Origin: Salinivenus sp.
Lineage (GTDB): Bacteria; Bacteroidota; Rhodothermia; Rhodothermales; Salinibacteraceae
Direction: 5' to 3'
Length of the DNA stretch: 37,723 bases
Assembly (NCBI GenBank): GCA_018609755.1
Contig: JAHENZ010000226.1
Location: 1 to 37,723, forward strand
A model generated the notes under the pieces. That model saw only the letters and a list, made by a program, of their open reading frames with translations. It was not told where the DNA came from and ran no database searches. Shown here piece by piece: positions 7,569 to 15,388 of the stretch. The position numbers and the translations under genes are program-made. How positions within the stretch are numbered: position 1 is the first letter of the stretch; each line of letters begins with the position of its first letter.

Positions 7569-8852
7569 CTATTCCGGCACGGATTCCGTGGACCGAGGTG
7601 CGGTCACGGACGCGTGCGTTCCAAACTCCGGATGCGTCTCCTCCATCCGGAGGAGCACGTAGGCGTCCGAGACGAGCATCGCGGCGGCCACGCCGTAGAA
7701 GGCGATCTCGATCGAGAAGAGGTCGACGGTGAGTCCAATGAGGACGGCCCCCACCGCGTAGCCGAGGTCCCGCCACATGCGGTAGACGCCCAGGCCGGTC
7801 GAGCGCCAGAGTGGATGGGCCACGTCGCCGGCCACCGAAATCAGGTTCGGATAGTGGAGCGCCATGCCCACGCCCGAGAGCCCGGAGAAGAGGATCCAGA
7901 GGGCGTATCCCTCGACGAGAACCATTCCGAGCACGCCTGCGCCGGCCAGGAGGAGTCCCGCCACGATGGGCGGCTTGCGCCCTACCTGATCCCCGAGGCG
8001 TCCCGTGTACACCTGCAGGAAGTAGGCCCCGCTGTGCACGCCGACGACGACCCCGATCTGGGCGGGGTCGAGGCCCTGCGCGGCGAGAAACAGCGGAAAT
8101 CCGATCCACACGAGCGTGTCGACAAAGTTCTCGACGTGCCCCGCCTGCGCGGCGGCGAAGAGGGTCGGATCTTCGTACGTGGCCCGTCGGACGATGTCCC
8201 AGAACGGAAGGTCGGCGTCGTCCCGATCCTCCCCCGAGGCCCCACCCGCCTCGGCCTTCGCGTAGGGGAGCGTTTCCTCAATCCAGAACACCGCAATGAG
8301 CAGGGCGAGAGCGACGACGCCCATGAGGAAGTAGAACGGCTCCGGGCGAAGGCTGTACGACGCGGCAATCACGCCGGTGAGCCACGCCCCAACGGCCACC
8401 CCGCCGTAGCCGAAGGCCTCGTCGATGCCCGCCGCCAGCCCCCGCTCGCTCGGCCCGGCCAGCTCGATCTTCGAAATCATGCTCATGCTCCACGCCACGC
8501 CCTGGTTGACGCCGAGCAGGACGTTGCCGACGGCAACCCACCCCCAGCTCGGCGCAAAAATCAGGAGAAAGGGAATCGGGACGGCCGACAGCCAGCCGGC
8601 GATGAGAACGGGCTTTCGCCCGTAGGCGTCTGCCCACTTCCCCGAGTACAGGTTGAGAAGGGCCTTCACCAGACCGAAGCTCACGACGAACGAGCCAATC
8701 ACGACCATCGACTCGACGCCGAAGGTCTCGTCCGCCATCAGCGGGACGACGGTGCGTTCGGTGCCCATCGTGAGCCCGACGGCGAAAACCGTGAAAACCT
8801 GGAGGCTGAACTGTTTCCAGTTTTCTCGAATGCCTTGCGTTGGATGTTGCAT
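7569..8852 (-). CDS. MFS transporter
   Basis: A 427-residue major facilitator with about 12 hydrophobic segments in two halves. Motif A is GKWADAYGRKP between TM2 and TM3, and its degenerate repeat GRLGDQVGRKP starts the second half. A charged loop near residues 195-215 separates the halves. The substrate cannot be read from sequence; drug or metabolite efflux is usual for the family. Because it follows the rhodanese-MBL gene in the same unit, export of a sulfur compound or a thiol conjugate is a reasonable guess. Its leader holds a CACTGAACACGAATCATC motif similar to those before the genes at 10902 and 5528. Confidence 0.85.
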   Translation of the reverse strand: MQHPTQGIRENWKQFSLQVFTVFAVGLTMGTERTVVPLMADETFGVESMVVIGSFVVSFGLVKALLNLYSGKWADAYGRKPVLIAGWLSAVPIPFLLIFAPSWGWVAVGNVLLGVNQGVAWSMSMISKIELAGPSERGLAAGIDEAFGYGGVAVGAWLTGVIAASYSLRPEPFYFLMGVVALALLIAVFWIEETLPYAKAEAGGASGEDRDDADLPFWDIVRRATYEDPTLFAAAQAGHVENFVDTLVWIGFPLFLAAQGLDPAQIGVVVGVHSGAYFLQVYTGRLGDQVGRKPPIVAGLLLAGAGVLGMVLVEGYALWILFSGLSGVGMALHYPNLISVAGDVAHPLWRSTGLGVYRMWRDLGYAVGAVLIGLTVDLFSIEIAFYGVAAAMLVSDAYVLLRMEETHPEFGTHASVTAPRSTESVPE

Positions 8853-8915
8853 GGACGCCTGAACGTCTGGGATGATGATTCGTGTTCAGTGTCGAGAATT
8901 CGGCCCATTCGGCCG

Positions 8916-9020
8916 CTACTCCCGCCGGTCGTCGGGGTCAATCCAGCGGGCGAGCGACCGCCGAGCCGACGGGGAAAACCAGAGGGCAACGAGGGCGAGA
9001 ATGAGAAGAAGGGTCCACAT
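8916..9020 (-). CDS. Predicted 34-residue single-span membrane peptide
   Basis: A short frame starting at ATG 9020: MWTLLLILALVALWF forms one transmembrane helix, followed by a basic and then acidic tail (SARRSLARWIDPDDRRE). It lies between the rhodanese-MBL gene (stop 9143) and the MFS gene (start 8852) on the same strand. The size and shape resemble small accessory membrane peptides of transporters. No named family is recognised. A longer start at 9116 is possible but its extra residues look unstructured. Confidence 0.45.
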   Translation of the reverse strand: MWTLLLILALVALWFSPSARRSLARWIDPDDRRE

Positions 9021-9142
9021 AGTGAGTAGGGCTTGATTCTGGTAAAATGGAGTACGGAGGCCGAAAGATAGGGACTTGTGATGCGTGACGGCGTAAAGCA
9101 TGAAGGAATCCCTCACGCATCACTCATCGCACTTCCCTCTCC

Positions 9143-10267
9143 TTATCCCACGGCGCAGCGATTGCCCCCGGCTTCGAGGTCGACGATCGTCTCGTCATCC
9201 GGCCAATCGCCGGTCTCGTTGCGGGCAATGACGGTCTCGTGATTCGGCGGCGTGGGCGGCACACGTTCGGTCACGGTGTCTACGAACCGATCCTCCGACC
9301 ACTGCAGCGCCTCAACCTGACGTTTGACGTCCCCCATCGGCGCGCCGACAACCTCCCCGTCGAACGGTACTGGCTCGGACGCGTGACCAGGCAACACTGT
9401 GATCTCGTCCGAAAGCTGAGCCAATCGTTGAAGCGAGGAGTAGAGCCGGCGGGCCTTGCGTCGTCCCTCCTCCGGACCAGCGTCTAGATCCGGGCGCCCC
9501 ACCCCGTTCAGAAACAGCGTGTCCCCCGTAAAGAGTGCGTTCTCGCCAAGCCGATAGGACGTGCTTTCCGGTGTGTGTCCCGGGGTGTGCACAGCCCTAA
9601 GCATCGCATCACCCACCGCGACCTCGTCCCCGTCGTCGAGCGACCGGTGGGCAAAGGACACGCGATCCTGGGTCGGAAGATAAAGGGAGGCCCCCGTGGC
9701 CTCAGAAAGGCGGCGGGCACGCGAGAGGTGGTCGGCGTGGACGTGCGTATCGAGCACGGCCGTGATCGTCCAGCCCCGGTCCGACGCCTGCTCTTCGTAA
9801 ACCTCCGGCGAAAGTGCCGGGTCAATCACGAGCGCCTCCTCTCCGCTCCCGATGAGGTACGAGAGACACCCCTTCCCCGTCCGGCGAAGCTGGACAATCT
9901 CGGCATCAGGAACGTACCGTGTGGCAGCATTCCAGGCAACGGTCCAGGCCCGCAGCCCGCCCTGTAGTGAATACGCTTCTACCCCCTGCTCACGGAGCCG
10001 ACGCGCAGCCGTTCGACTCGTCTTGCCCGCCCCGCAGACCGTGACGACAGGGCCGTCCTCCGGTATCGCACGGTCGTCGAATACGTCCTCTCGTCCCGCC
10101 TTCAGGGCGTGGTACCCACCCACGTGACGGCTCCCCGGTACGTGCCAGTCCTCAAAATCGTCGTGGGGCCGCACGTCGAGCACCCCGACGGACGTGCCCT
10201 TCGCAAGTGCATTTCGAAGTTCGTCGACTGTCACCTCCGGAACGTCTGTGGTTTGTGCATCGGTCAT
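9143..10267 (-). CDS. Rhodanese - MBL-fold persulfide-dioxygenase-like fusion protein
   Basis: A 374-residue two-domain cytoplasmic enzyme. Residues about 10-112 are a rhodanese domain with the catalytic Cys78 in the loop VCGAGKTSR. Residues about 120-340 are a metallo-beta-lactamase fold with THVHADH (His175, His177, Asp179, His180), HTPGHT (His227), GDTLF (Asp249) and LPGH (His295), as in ETHE1-type persulfide dioxygenases and glyoxalase II relatives. The expected role is handling sulfane sulfur: transfer by the rhodanese and oxidation of persulfide to sulfite. The rhodanese is N-terminal, the reverse of several described bacterial persulfide dioxygenase-rhodanese fusions. From memory, haloarchaea encode proteins of this layout ending in a similar NRCAV tail, which would fit exchange among halophiles. 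Confidence 0.88.
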   Translation of the reverse strand: MTDAQTTDVPEVTVDELRNALAKGTSVGVLDVRPHDDFEDWHVPGSRHVGGYHALKAGREDVFDDRAIPEDGPVVTVCGAGKTSRTAARRLREQGVEAYSLQGGLRAWTVAWNAATRYVPDAEIVQLRRTGKGCLSYLIGSGEEALVIDPALSPEVYEEQASDRGWTITAVLDTHVHADHLSRARRLSEATGASLYLPTQDRVSFAHRSLDDGDEVAVGDAMLRAVHTPGHTPESTSYRLGENALFTGDTLFLNGVGRPDLDAGPEEGRRKARRLYSSLQRLAQLSDEITVLPGHASEPVPFDGEVVGAPMGDVKRQVEALQWSEDRFVDTVTERVPPTPPNHETVIARNETGDWPDDETIVDLEAGGNRCAVG

Positions 10268-10350
10268 GGCTGCTCGTTGGTCGCTTTTTCAAAAGTAATG
10301 AGTAGAATACACCGGGAATGCGCGTCGGTGGGGTGCGTCGACCCTCGTTC

Positions 10351-10902
10351 TCAACGGCCAAAGCTCCAGCCGATGCCGACAGTCCCCCACGGCCCGAGCG
10401 GAGTGGACTCAAAGGTGTCCCCACCAATCGAAATCGATTCCCCGTTCAGGGTGTACGAGAGCCCGACCACCGGACTCACGTAGAGGTTGCCGAGGCCTAT
10501 GTACCACTGATATCCTCCACGCACCCCAGCGGAATACCGTAGGTGCCTTTCGCTCGTCTGACTGGACCGATGGGTCACGTCGAGTCGAACGATGCCGACT
10601 TCCGGTCCGACGTAAAAGCCCCCGGGGCTCTCTCCGAAAAAGCGTTCGAAATGAAGTTCGGCCCCGAAAGGAGAAGCGCTGAAGCGGTCATTCCCGTGAA
10701 GAGACCTCGGAATTTCAAGGCTGAAGACTTCGACCTCGTACTTCCATGCCCCCGCCTGAACGGCTACGTGGCCGCCGGCGCCGCCGAAGGTGTACGCGAG
10801 CGGTTCGACCTCAAGATCGACGTGATGCGCCTCCGGTTGGGCACTGGTCGGAACTGCGCAAACAAAGAGAATGATCGCGAGAAATGAAGAACGAAATCTC
10901 AT
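10351..10902 (-). CDS. Small outer-membrane beta-barrel protein
   Basis: A 183-residue protein with a cleavable signal peptide (hydrophobic residues 5-18, cleavage probably after TSA in VPTSAQ). The rest shows alternating hydrophobic and polar strands rich in Gly, Tyr and Trp (GGFYVGPEVGIVRLDV, GGYQWYIGLGNLYVSPVVGL) and ends near an aromatic residue (GWSFGR). This is the OmpW/OmpA-like barrel style, with eight strands likely. No specific substrate can be named. It is the first gene after the second putative ArsR-site at about 11014-11033, so it may head the sulfur operon as an outer-membrane component. Confidence 0.7.
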   Translation of the reverse strand: MRFRSSFLAIILFVCAVPTSAQPEAHHVDLEVEPLAYTFGGAGGHVAVQAGAWKYEVEVFSLEIPRSLHGNDRFSASPFGAELHFERFFGESPGGFYVGPEVGIVRLDVTHRSSQTSERHLRYSAGVRGGYQWYIGLGNLYVSPVVGLSYTLNGESISIGGDTFESTPLGPWGTVGIGWSFGR

Positions 10903-10996
10903 GACTCGGGAATGGGATTCGGTTCAAGTGTCGAACGAGATGCAATAATTCGGTTGGACTCACTCATCTCAGATATGCTCAGTGAGGATGAAGAAA

Positions 10997-11025
10997 GTTA
11001 TCTTTTACGGTTATCAATTGAACAA
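10997..11025 (-). promoter_or_regulatory. Weak candidate promoter for the 10902 gene block
   Basis: On the minus strand TTGTTC (11025-11020) and GATAAC (11002-10997) are separated by exactly 17 bases. The match to the sigma70 consensus is modest (3/6 and 4/6). The -35 element would lie inside the CAATTGAA repeat described next, as expected for a repressor-controlled promoter. The resulting leader would be about 90 bases. Confidence 0.3.
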
Positions 11026-11033
11026 TTGAATAT
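11014..11033. promoter_or_regulatory. Putative ArsR-rhodanese operator 2
   Basis: TCAATTG (11014-11020) and CAATTGA (11023-11029) form a perfect inverted repeat around AA; read another way, CAATTGAA is directly repeated in tandem (11015-11022 and 11023-11030). The 11-mer CAATTGAATAT at 11023-11033 recurs exactly at 11842-11852, next to the regulator gene. A second perfect palindrome, GAATATATTC, overlaps at 11028-11037. It is in the 234-base gap upstream of the beta-barrel gene. Confidence 0.6.
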
Positions 11034-11136
11034 ATTCGACACGTGTCCTCCCTAAGATCTTCCTTCCGATACGGACTTCAGCTGGCCGTAGAGGAGATTT
11101 CTAGGTCAACTGCTCAACAGTCGCTCTCCCTCACTC

Positions 11137-11829
11137 CTAAGAAGTACCGCCAGGGGTAGTGCCGCTTTTCACCGGTCGTCCCTCGTCGATCCAGTCGGGA
11201 AGCCCCTCCTGGAGACGACGAGCCGTGTGCCCCTCCTCTCGCAGCCGTCGCACCGCATCGTCGGAGTAGACGCAGTACGGCCCCCGACAGTAAGCCACGA
11301 TTTCCTGGTCGTCCGGCAGCTCATCTAGATGCTCCTCGATTTGATCGATCGGAATCGAGCGAGCGCCCGGAATGTGACCTGTCTGGTACTCTGCCTCGGG
11401 ACGAACGTCCAGAACGAGTACGTCATCCGTCTCCAGGCGCACTTCCAGCTCCTCCGGCGACAAGGCCTCCATTTGCTGCCGATCCGACAAGTACCGCTGC
11501 ACTGTTTCCTCTACCTCTGCCAGACGGGATTCTGCTAGCGTACGAACGGCCCGCCATGCGCGGTAGACCTCCGGCCCAGCGAGCATGTAATAGGCACGCG
11601 TTCCCTCCTTTCGACGGCGCACAAGGCGCTCCCCTTTCAGCACCTGAAGGTGGCGGGAGGTGTTGGCCACGGACATCTCCGTCTCTTCTGCCAGCTCGTC
11701 AACCGTGCGCTCCCGCTGCGCCAGCAGGTCAATGAGTTCCAGCCGCGACGCGCTGGAAAAGGCCTTCCCAATGCGGGAAAACTGATCGTAAATTTCGTCC
11801 TTGAAGGCGCGCTTTCGGCTATTTTCCAT
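11137..11829 (-). CDS. ArsR-family winged-helix regulator with C-terminal rhodanese domain
   Basis: A 230-residue fusion. Residues about 15-95 form an ArsR winged helix (AFSSASRLELIDLL, recognition helix MSVANTSRHLQVLKGERLV). Residues about 122-220 form a rhodanese domain with the active loop A-Y-C-R-G-P-Y-C, giving the catalytic Cys181 plus Cys186. The DNA-binding domain has no cysteine, so it lacks the Cys pair of BigR/SqrR-type persulfide sensors; sensing could instead run through the rhodanese cysteines, which is inference. ArsR proteins usually repress and are released by their ligand. A palindrome abuts its start codon, suggesting autoregulation. It lies upstream of the persulfide-related block on the same strand. 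Confidence 0.9.
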   Translation of the reverse strand: MENSRKRAFKDEIYDQFSRIGKAFSSASRLELIDLLAQRERTVDELAEETEMSVANTSRHLQVLKGERLVRRRKEGTRAYYMLAGPEVYRAWRAVRTLAESRLAEVEETVQRYLSDRQQMEALSPEELEVRLETDDVLVLDVRPEAEYQTGHIPGARSIPIDQIEEHLDELPDDQEIVAYCRGPYCVYSDDAVRRLREEGHTARRLQEGLPDWIDEGRPVKSGTTPGGTS

Positions 11830-11852
11830 TATTCAATTAGTCAATTGAATAT
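11830..11852. promoter_or_regulatory. Putative ArsR-rhodanese operator 1 (autoregulatory)
   Basis: TATTCAATT (11830-11838) and AATTGAATA (11843-11851) form a perfect 9-bp inverted repeat with a 4-base centre. It begins immediately upstream of the regulator's ATG at 11829, so a bound repressor would cover the promoter/start region and the mRNA leader must be very short. The right arm contains CAATTGAATAT (11842-11852), identical to the core of the site at 11023-11033. Confidence 0.65.
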
Positions 11853-11941
11853 GATTGCAATGGTCTTAGCACGCGAAGTCCGAACGTGTTTCGCACTTAC
11901 TTGAAGATAGTGTGTGATACACAAACCGGCGACGCCGACAT

Positions 11942-12364
11942 TTGCCACAGAATGACTGGACTCACGGTCTTGTGAACCGCTCCCCTTGCCCTACACTCAT
12001 TAATACCAGAGAGTCAGTTCCACTTTCGTGGACCGGCGATGCAGCCCACCTCACCAGTCCCGTGGGCGGGCAAGGAATGAATCTAGGGTTTCGAGACGCC
12101 GCTGGCCTAGTGAGCGCCCTGGACCGGGCCCTTGACCAGGGCACCTCGACGCCCCTGTGGAGGTACGCTTCCGAGCGACGGGACGCAATTGAGACAAGAG
12201 CTGTTTTGGCCACCGACCGGCTCACCCAATTCCTCCTGGCTCGCCGGGGAACCGTTCTCGTGCCGTTTCTACGTCTCTTTGGGCTTACGCTCAAACTTCA
12301 ACCGCTTCGCCACGCCATCATGCGACGGATGGCCATGCTGGATGAGCCCTCTCGGCGCCGGTAG
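11942..12364 (+). pseudogene. Truncated FAD-dependent monooxygenase remnant
   Basis: The frame encodes a C-terminal fragment of a UbiH/PHBH-type flavin monooxygenase. The diagnostic segment is GDAAHLTSPVGGQGMNLG, the second FAD-binding motif (GD motif), followed by FRDAAGLVSALDRAL and a helical tail. Full-length proteins have about 280 residues before this motif, including the N-terminal GxGxxG; here only about 30 unrelated-looking residues precede it, so the 5' part is deleted. Homology starts around base 12030. It lies between the ArsR-rhodanese gene and a 46-base ArsR-gene remnant, in a visibly decayed patch. Confidence 0.7.
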
Positions 12365-12373
12365 CCTTTAGTG

Positions 12374-12419
12374 CGGCCCGCCATGGGCGGTAGACTTCCG
12401 GCCCAGCCAGCATTTAATA
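12374..12419 (-). pseudogene. 46-base remnant of an ArsR-type regulator gene
   Basis: These 46 bases match 11547-11592, inside the ArsR-rhodanese gene, at 42 of 46 positions in the same orientation. The parent segment encodes YYMLAGPEVYRAWRA at the end of the winged helix. In the copy the frame reads Y-stop-M-L-A-G-P-E-V-Y-R-P-W-R-A, so it is broken. Similarity stops abruptly at both ends. It is either a leftover of a second ArsR paralogue that once neighboured the monooxygenase, or a rearrangement product. Confidence 0.7.
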
Positions 12420-12593
12420 CCAGATACCGAGGATGGTTGTGCACTTTGTTGAGAGAATTTCGGAACGACAGAGTCACGAGGCGCGCCTCGTAACGGACGT
12501 TCCATTCTGACCGAAGCAATTAAATGCATACTGATCCTTCGGAGCTGCTATAATACAGGCCTGTCCTCCCACCATCCAAGTGGGTGTGCCCAA

Positions 12594-13829
12594 TCAGGCA
12601 AACGCATTCTCCCCCGTCACGTCCTGCCCCACGACGAGCGTATGGATCTCGTGCGTGCCCTCGTAGGTGACCACGCTTTCGAGGTTTGCCATGTGTCGCA
12701 TAACGGGATACTGGCTCGTCACGCCATTTCCGCCGAGCATCTGCCGGGCGGACCGTGCCACGTCCAATGCCATGTCGCAGTTGTTGCGCTTGGCGAGGGA
12801 GACCTGCTGCGGGCGCATTGTGTCCTGATCCTTGAGCGTGCCGAGGCGCCAGTTGAGGAGCTGTGCCTTCGTGATCTCCTGCACCATCTCCACCAACCGC
12901 TCCTGCATGAGCTGAAAGCCGCCAATGGGCTTTCCGAATTGGTGCCGGTTCCGCGCGTGCTGACGAGCAGCGTCGTAGCAGGCCATCGCCGCTCCCACCG
13001 TTCCCCAGCAGATGCCGTATCGCGCCTGCGTGAGACACGAGAGCGGTCCTTTCAGCCCCTCCACGTCCGGCAGCCGGTGTGCATCCGGCACTCGTACGTC
13101 GTCCAGAACGACCTCGCTCGTGACCGCCGCGCGGAGAGACCAGGTGTCGTCGATCGTCGGCGTCGAGACCCCGTCGCGGTCCGTCTCCACCAAAAACCCG
13201 CGGACCACGTCATTCTCGTCCTTCGCCCAGATGACGGCCACGTCCGCGATTGTCGCATTGGTGGACCAGCGCTTGTGCCCCTCCAAAATCCAGTCGTCCC
13301 CGTCCCGGCGCGCACGGGTCTGCATCTCGGAGGGATTCGAGCCCACCTCCGGCTCCGTGAGTCCAAAGCAGCCGACGGCCTCCCCCTGCGCCAGCTGCGG
13401 CAGCCACCGCTCCTTCTGTGCCTCTGTGCCGTACCGCCAGATCGGGTACATCACCAACGAGCCGGTCACGGAGCAAAACGACCGGAGACCAGAGTCCCCC
13501 CGTTCTACTTCCTGCATCATGAGACCGTACACGATGTTGCTGTGTCCCCCGCCTCCGTACGCCTCCGGCAGATTTGGCCCCAACAGGCCGTGCTCCGCGA
13601 ACGCCGGAATGAGGTGTTTCGGGAACTCCGCCCGCTGCGCATACTTTTCGATGATCGGCTGAACCTCTTCCGTCACGAACGCTCGGATCTCGTTCCGAAT
13701 CGCCCTCGCATCATCGGACAGCAGATCATCGAGATTGTAATAGTCGGGAGCGTCGAAGGCCGCCGGGTCCCAGGTGTCCGTACTCTGCTCTTGATTGTTT
13801 GTGGAACGGGTGGTGGCTGCGTCGCTCAT
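12594..13829 (-). CDS. Glutaryl-CoA-dehydrogenase-like acyl-CoA dehydrogenase
   Basis: A 411-residue FAD flavoenzyme oxidising acyl-CoA at the alpha-beta bond. It follows the glutaryl-CoA dehydrogenase subfamily across its length: SLVMYPIWRYG, GCFGLTEPEVGSNPS, a KRWSTNATIADV active-site segment, LKDQD, LAKRNNCDMALDVARSARQMLGGNG, and the catalytic base Glu390 in TYEGTHEIHTLVVGQ. In this subfamily the enzyme also decarboxylates glutaryl-CoA to crotonyl-CoA in lysine and tryptophan breakdown; that exact substrate is likely but not proven. The N-terminal 30 residues are an acidic extension. It stands alone, with a pyrimidine-rich, Shine-Dalgarno-free leader. Confidence 0.85.
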   Translation of the reverse strand: MSDAATTRSTNNQEQSTDTWDPAAFDAPDYYNLDDLLSDDARAIRNEIRAFVTEEVQPIIEKYAQRAEFPKHLIPAFAEHGLLGPNLPEAYGGGGHSNIVYGLMMQEVERGDSGLRSFCSVTGSLVMYPIWRYGTEAQKERWLPQLAQGEAVGCFGLTEPEVGSNPSEMQTRARRDGDDWILEGHKRWSTNATIADVAVIWAKDENDVVRGFLVETDRDGVSTPTIDDTWSLRAAVTSEVVLDDVRVPDAHRLPDVEGLKGPLSCLTQARYGICWGTVGAAMACYDAARQHARNRHQFGKPIGGFQLMQERLVEMVQEITKAQLLNWRLGTLKDQDTMRPQQVSLAKRNNCDMALDVARSARQMLGGNGVTSQYPVMRHMANLESVVTYEGTHEIHTLVVGQDVTGENAFA

Positions 13830-14070
13830 GGAGACCAGGATGCTGTGAGGAAGAATTGTGAGGGCCGGACGTTACGATTCCCGACTCCGGATCGGCTTGA
13901 TGTACTGAATGAGTTTTCACCCCCAATTGCCGGAGCCGAGAGTTGACGATCCTCTGAAAGTCAACTAGGTTCCCTGGAACGCTGCCCACAGAGTGGCCCC
14001 GGCCTCAGCTTGGAGTCGGTGCTACGGCTCCTTCTCGTCGCTTGATTCCCAAAATCCTCGTTCGATCCAC

Positions 14071-14565
14071 ATGCGAATTGCCTCACTCATTCTCCTCTTC
14101 GGCCTCTTCCTGGGCAGCCTCAACCTCTCGCATGCACAGGAGCCTCGGTTCGGGGCCGGGTTACAGATGATGGGAACGACGGTCGACAACAACATCGGAC
14201 CGGGCGTTTTCTTCCGCACCTCCGTCCCCCTCAATCGAGACGTATCGTTTGGTCTCGGTGCGGGCCTGACGGGCTACATTTTTGAAGGTCGGGACGATGC
14301 GTCATACGCCTTTGATCCGTCCGCCTCCCTCATCGTCACCATTCCTGGCTCAGGGCAAGAGCGCCTGTACGTTCTCGGAGGGGGCGGGGCCTACGTGCCC
14401 TTCGGCGACACCTCTGCGCCAAGCGGGCCGACTGCCCACCTGGGCCTCGGAAAAGTGTGGCTCCTAAACGAGAGTTCGTTCTTCCTGGAGTTCGCTCCCA
14501 GCCTTTTCGTAGGGAAAGAGGAAACGAACGTCATTCTTCCCGTTCGAGTGGGCGTCATTTTCTGA
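14071..14565 (+). CDS. Secreted outer-membrane beta-barrel-like protein
   Basis: A 164-residue protein with a clear signal peptide (IASLILLFGLFLGSLNLSHA, cleavage likely after SHA). The mature part has Gly-rich amphipathic strands (FGAGLQMMGTTV, FGLGAGLTGYIF, YVLGGGGAYVPFG) and ends in Phe, the usual last residue of barrel proteins recognised by BAM. I recognise no named family. ATG 14071 is chosen because the signal peptide starts there; the frame is open 26 codons upstream. It is divergent from the acyl-CoA dehydrogenase and convergent with the gene at 14774. Confidence 0.65.
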   Translation: MRIASLILLFGLFLGSLNLSHAQEPRFGAGLQMMGTTVDNNIGPGVFFRTSVPLNRDVSFGLGAGLTGYIFEGRDDASYAFDPSASLIVTIPGSGQERLYVLGGGGAYVPFGDTSAPSGPTAHLGLGKVWLLNESSFFLEFAPSLFVGKEETNVILPVRVGVIF

Positions 14566-14773
14566 ACGCGGGGCGTCTCCTGCGACTACTTCCGTTCCGT
14601 CGGGCGGCTTCGGACCTGCGACGTGAATGCCCCATTCTTCCGGAGGCTAGTGACCTTGCACAACGACTCTGGCGGTTTCGAGCGTCGGTCCCCTGACGCC
14701 ACAATCGTCCCCGTTTGCTGACAGCGGTCGATCCCGAGTATATTCCGCGTAGGAGATACAGACGGAAACAGCG

Positions 14774-15136
14774 TCACGGTATCTGCGATTTCTCGCTTTT
14801 CAGTTGTGCACGCCCACTAGCTTCCGCTCCGTTCACCCAATCGTCCAGACGGTGACGAGGGGTCCCTCCTGTCGGTCGATCGGACGATGTCCCGTCAAGG
14901 GCAGAATACAGATCGACCCAGCGCTCAAACCGATCGCCCAGCCTCATGATGGCGTATAATGTCCCCCGTCCAGGAGAACGCCGAAATAATAGATCGATGC
15001 AGGCGGCTCCGAGGGATAACGGCATCAGCACAAAGTCTTTACACCCTTCGACCCAAAGCTTCGCCTGAAAAAGAACAAGGTCGCGGACAATTTGATTTCG
15101 CGACTCGGGAGACTCACTACTTGGCGGATTCGACAT
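14774..15136 (-). CDS. Conserved-looking hypothetical protein with one hydrophobic segment
   Basis: A 120-residue protein with no family I recognise. The N-terminus is polar and Ser/Pro-rich (MSNPPSSESPESR). Residues about 15-55 form amphipathic then hydrophobic helices (IVRDLVLFQAKLWVEGCKDF, LMPLSLGAACIDLLF), followed by a basic RRSPGR and a polar tail. The look is of a membrane-associated helical protein. ATG 15136 is chosen over the longer frame to 15337 because the upstream part lacks coding character, and the leader before ATG 15136 is pyrimidine-rich like other genes here. Confidence 0.55.
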   Translation of the reverse strand: MSNPPSSESPESRNQIVRDLVLFQAKLWVEGCKDFVLMPLSLGAACIDLLFRRSPGRGTLYAIMRLGDRFERWVDLYSALDGTSSDRPTGGTPRHRLDDWVNGAEASGRAQLKSEKSQIP

Positions 15137-15388
15137 AGAGATGACGAGGGATGGGTGGAACGAAAAGAGCAGAATACCCACAGGTTGAAAGACTGCTTTG
15201 ACTCTTGAACCGAAGTCCGCTCGAAGTGACTTCCCTGATGCTTGCGACAAGGAGTAAACGTCTGTGCGAGAATACCGGTTGACCTCAACCAGTCCGCTCT
15301 CGAGACAGGAGATTCCTTTCCCCAGCACAGAAATCAAAACAATCTCTCAGACTCGCAATATCGGGCAGGGCTCCGTGTTCCCAATGCG

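Noticed and set aside
7614-9029. Long plus-strand open frame (471 codons) opposite the MFS transporter
   Set aside because: It is a codon-bias shadow: rich in Arg, His, Glu and Pro with no domain, while the minus strand encodes a complete MFS protein with motif A.
12642-13946. 434-codon plus-strand frame opposite the acyl-CoA dehydrogenase
   Set aside because: Low-complexity shadow composition; the minus strand has a full-length dehydrogenase with its catalytic Glu.
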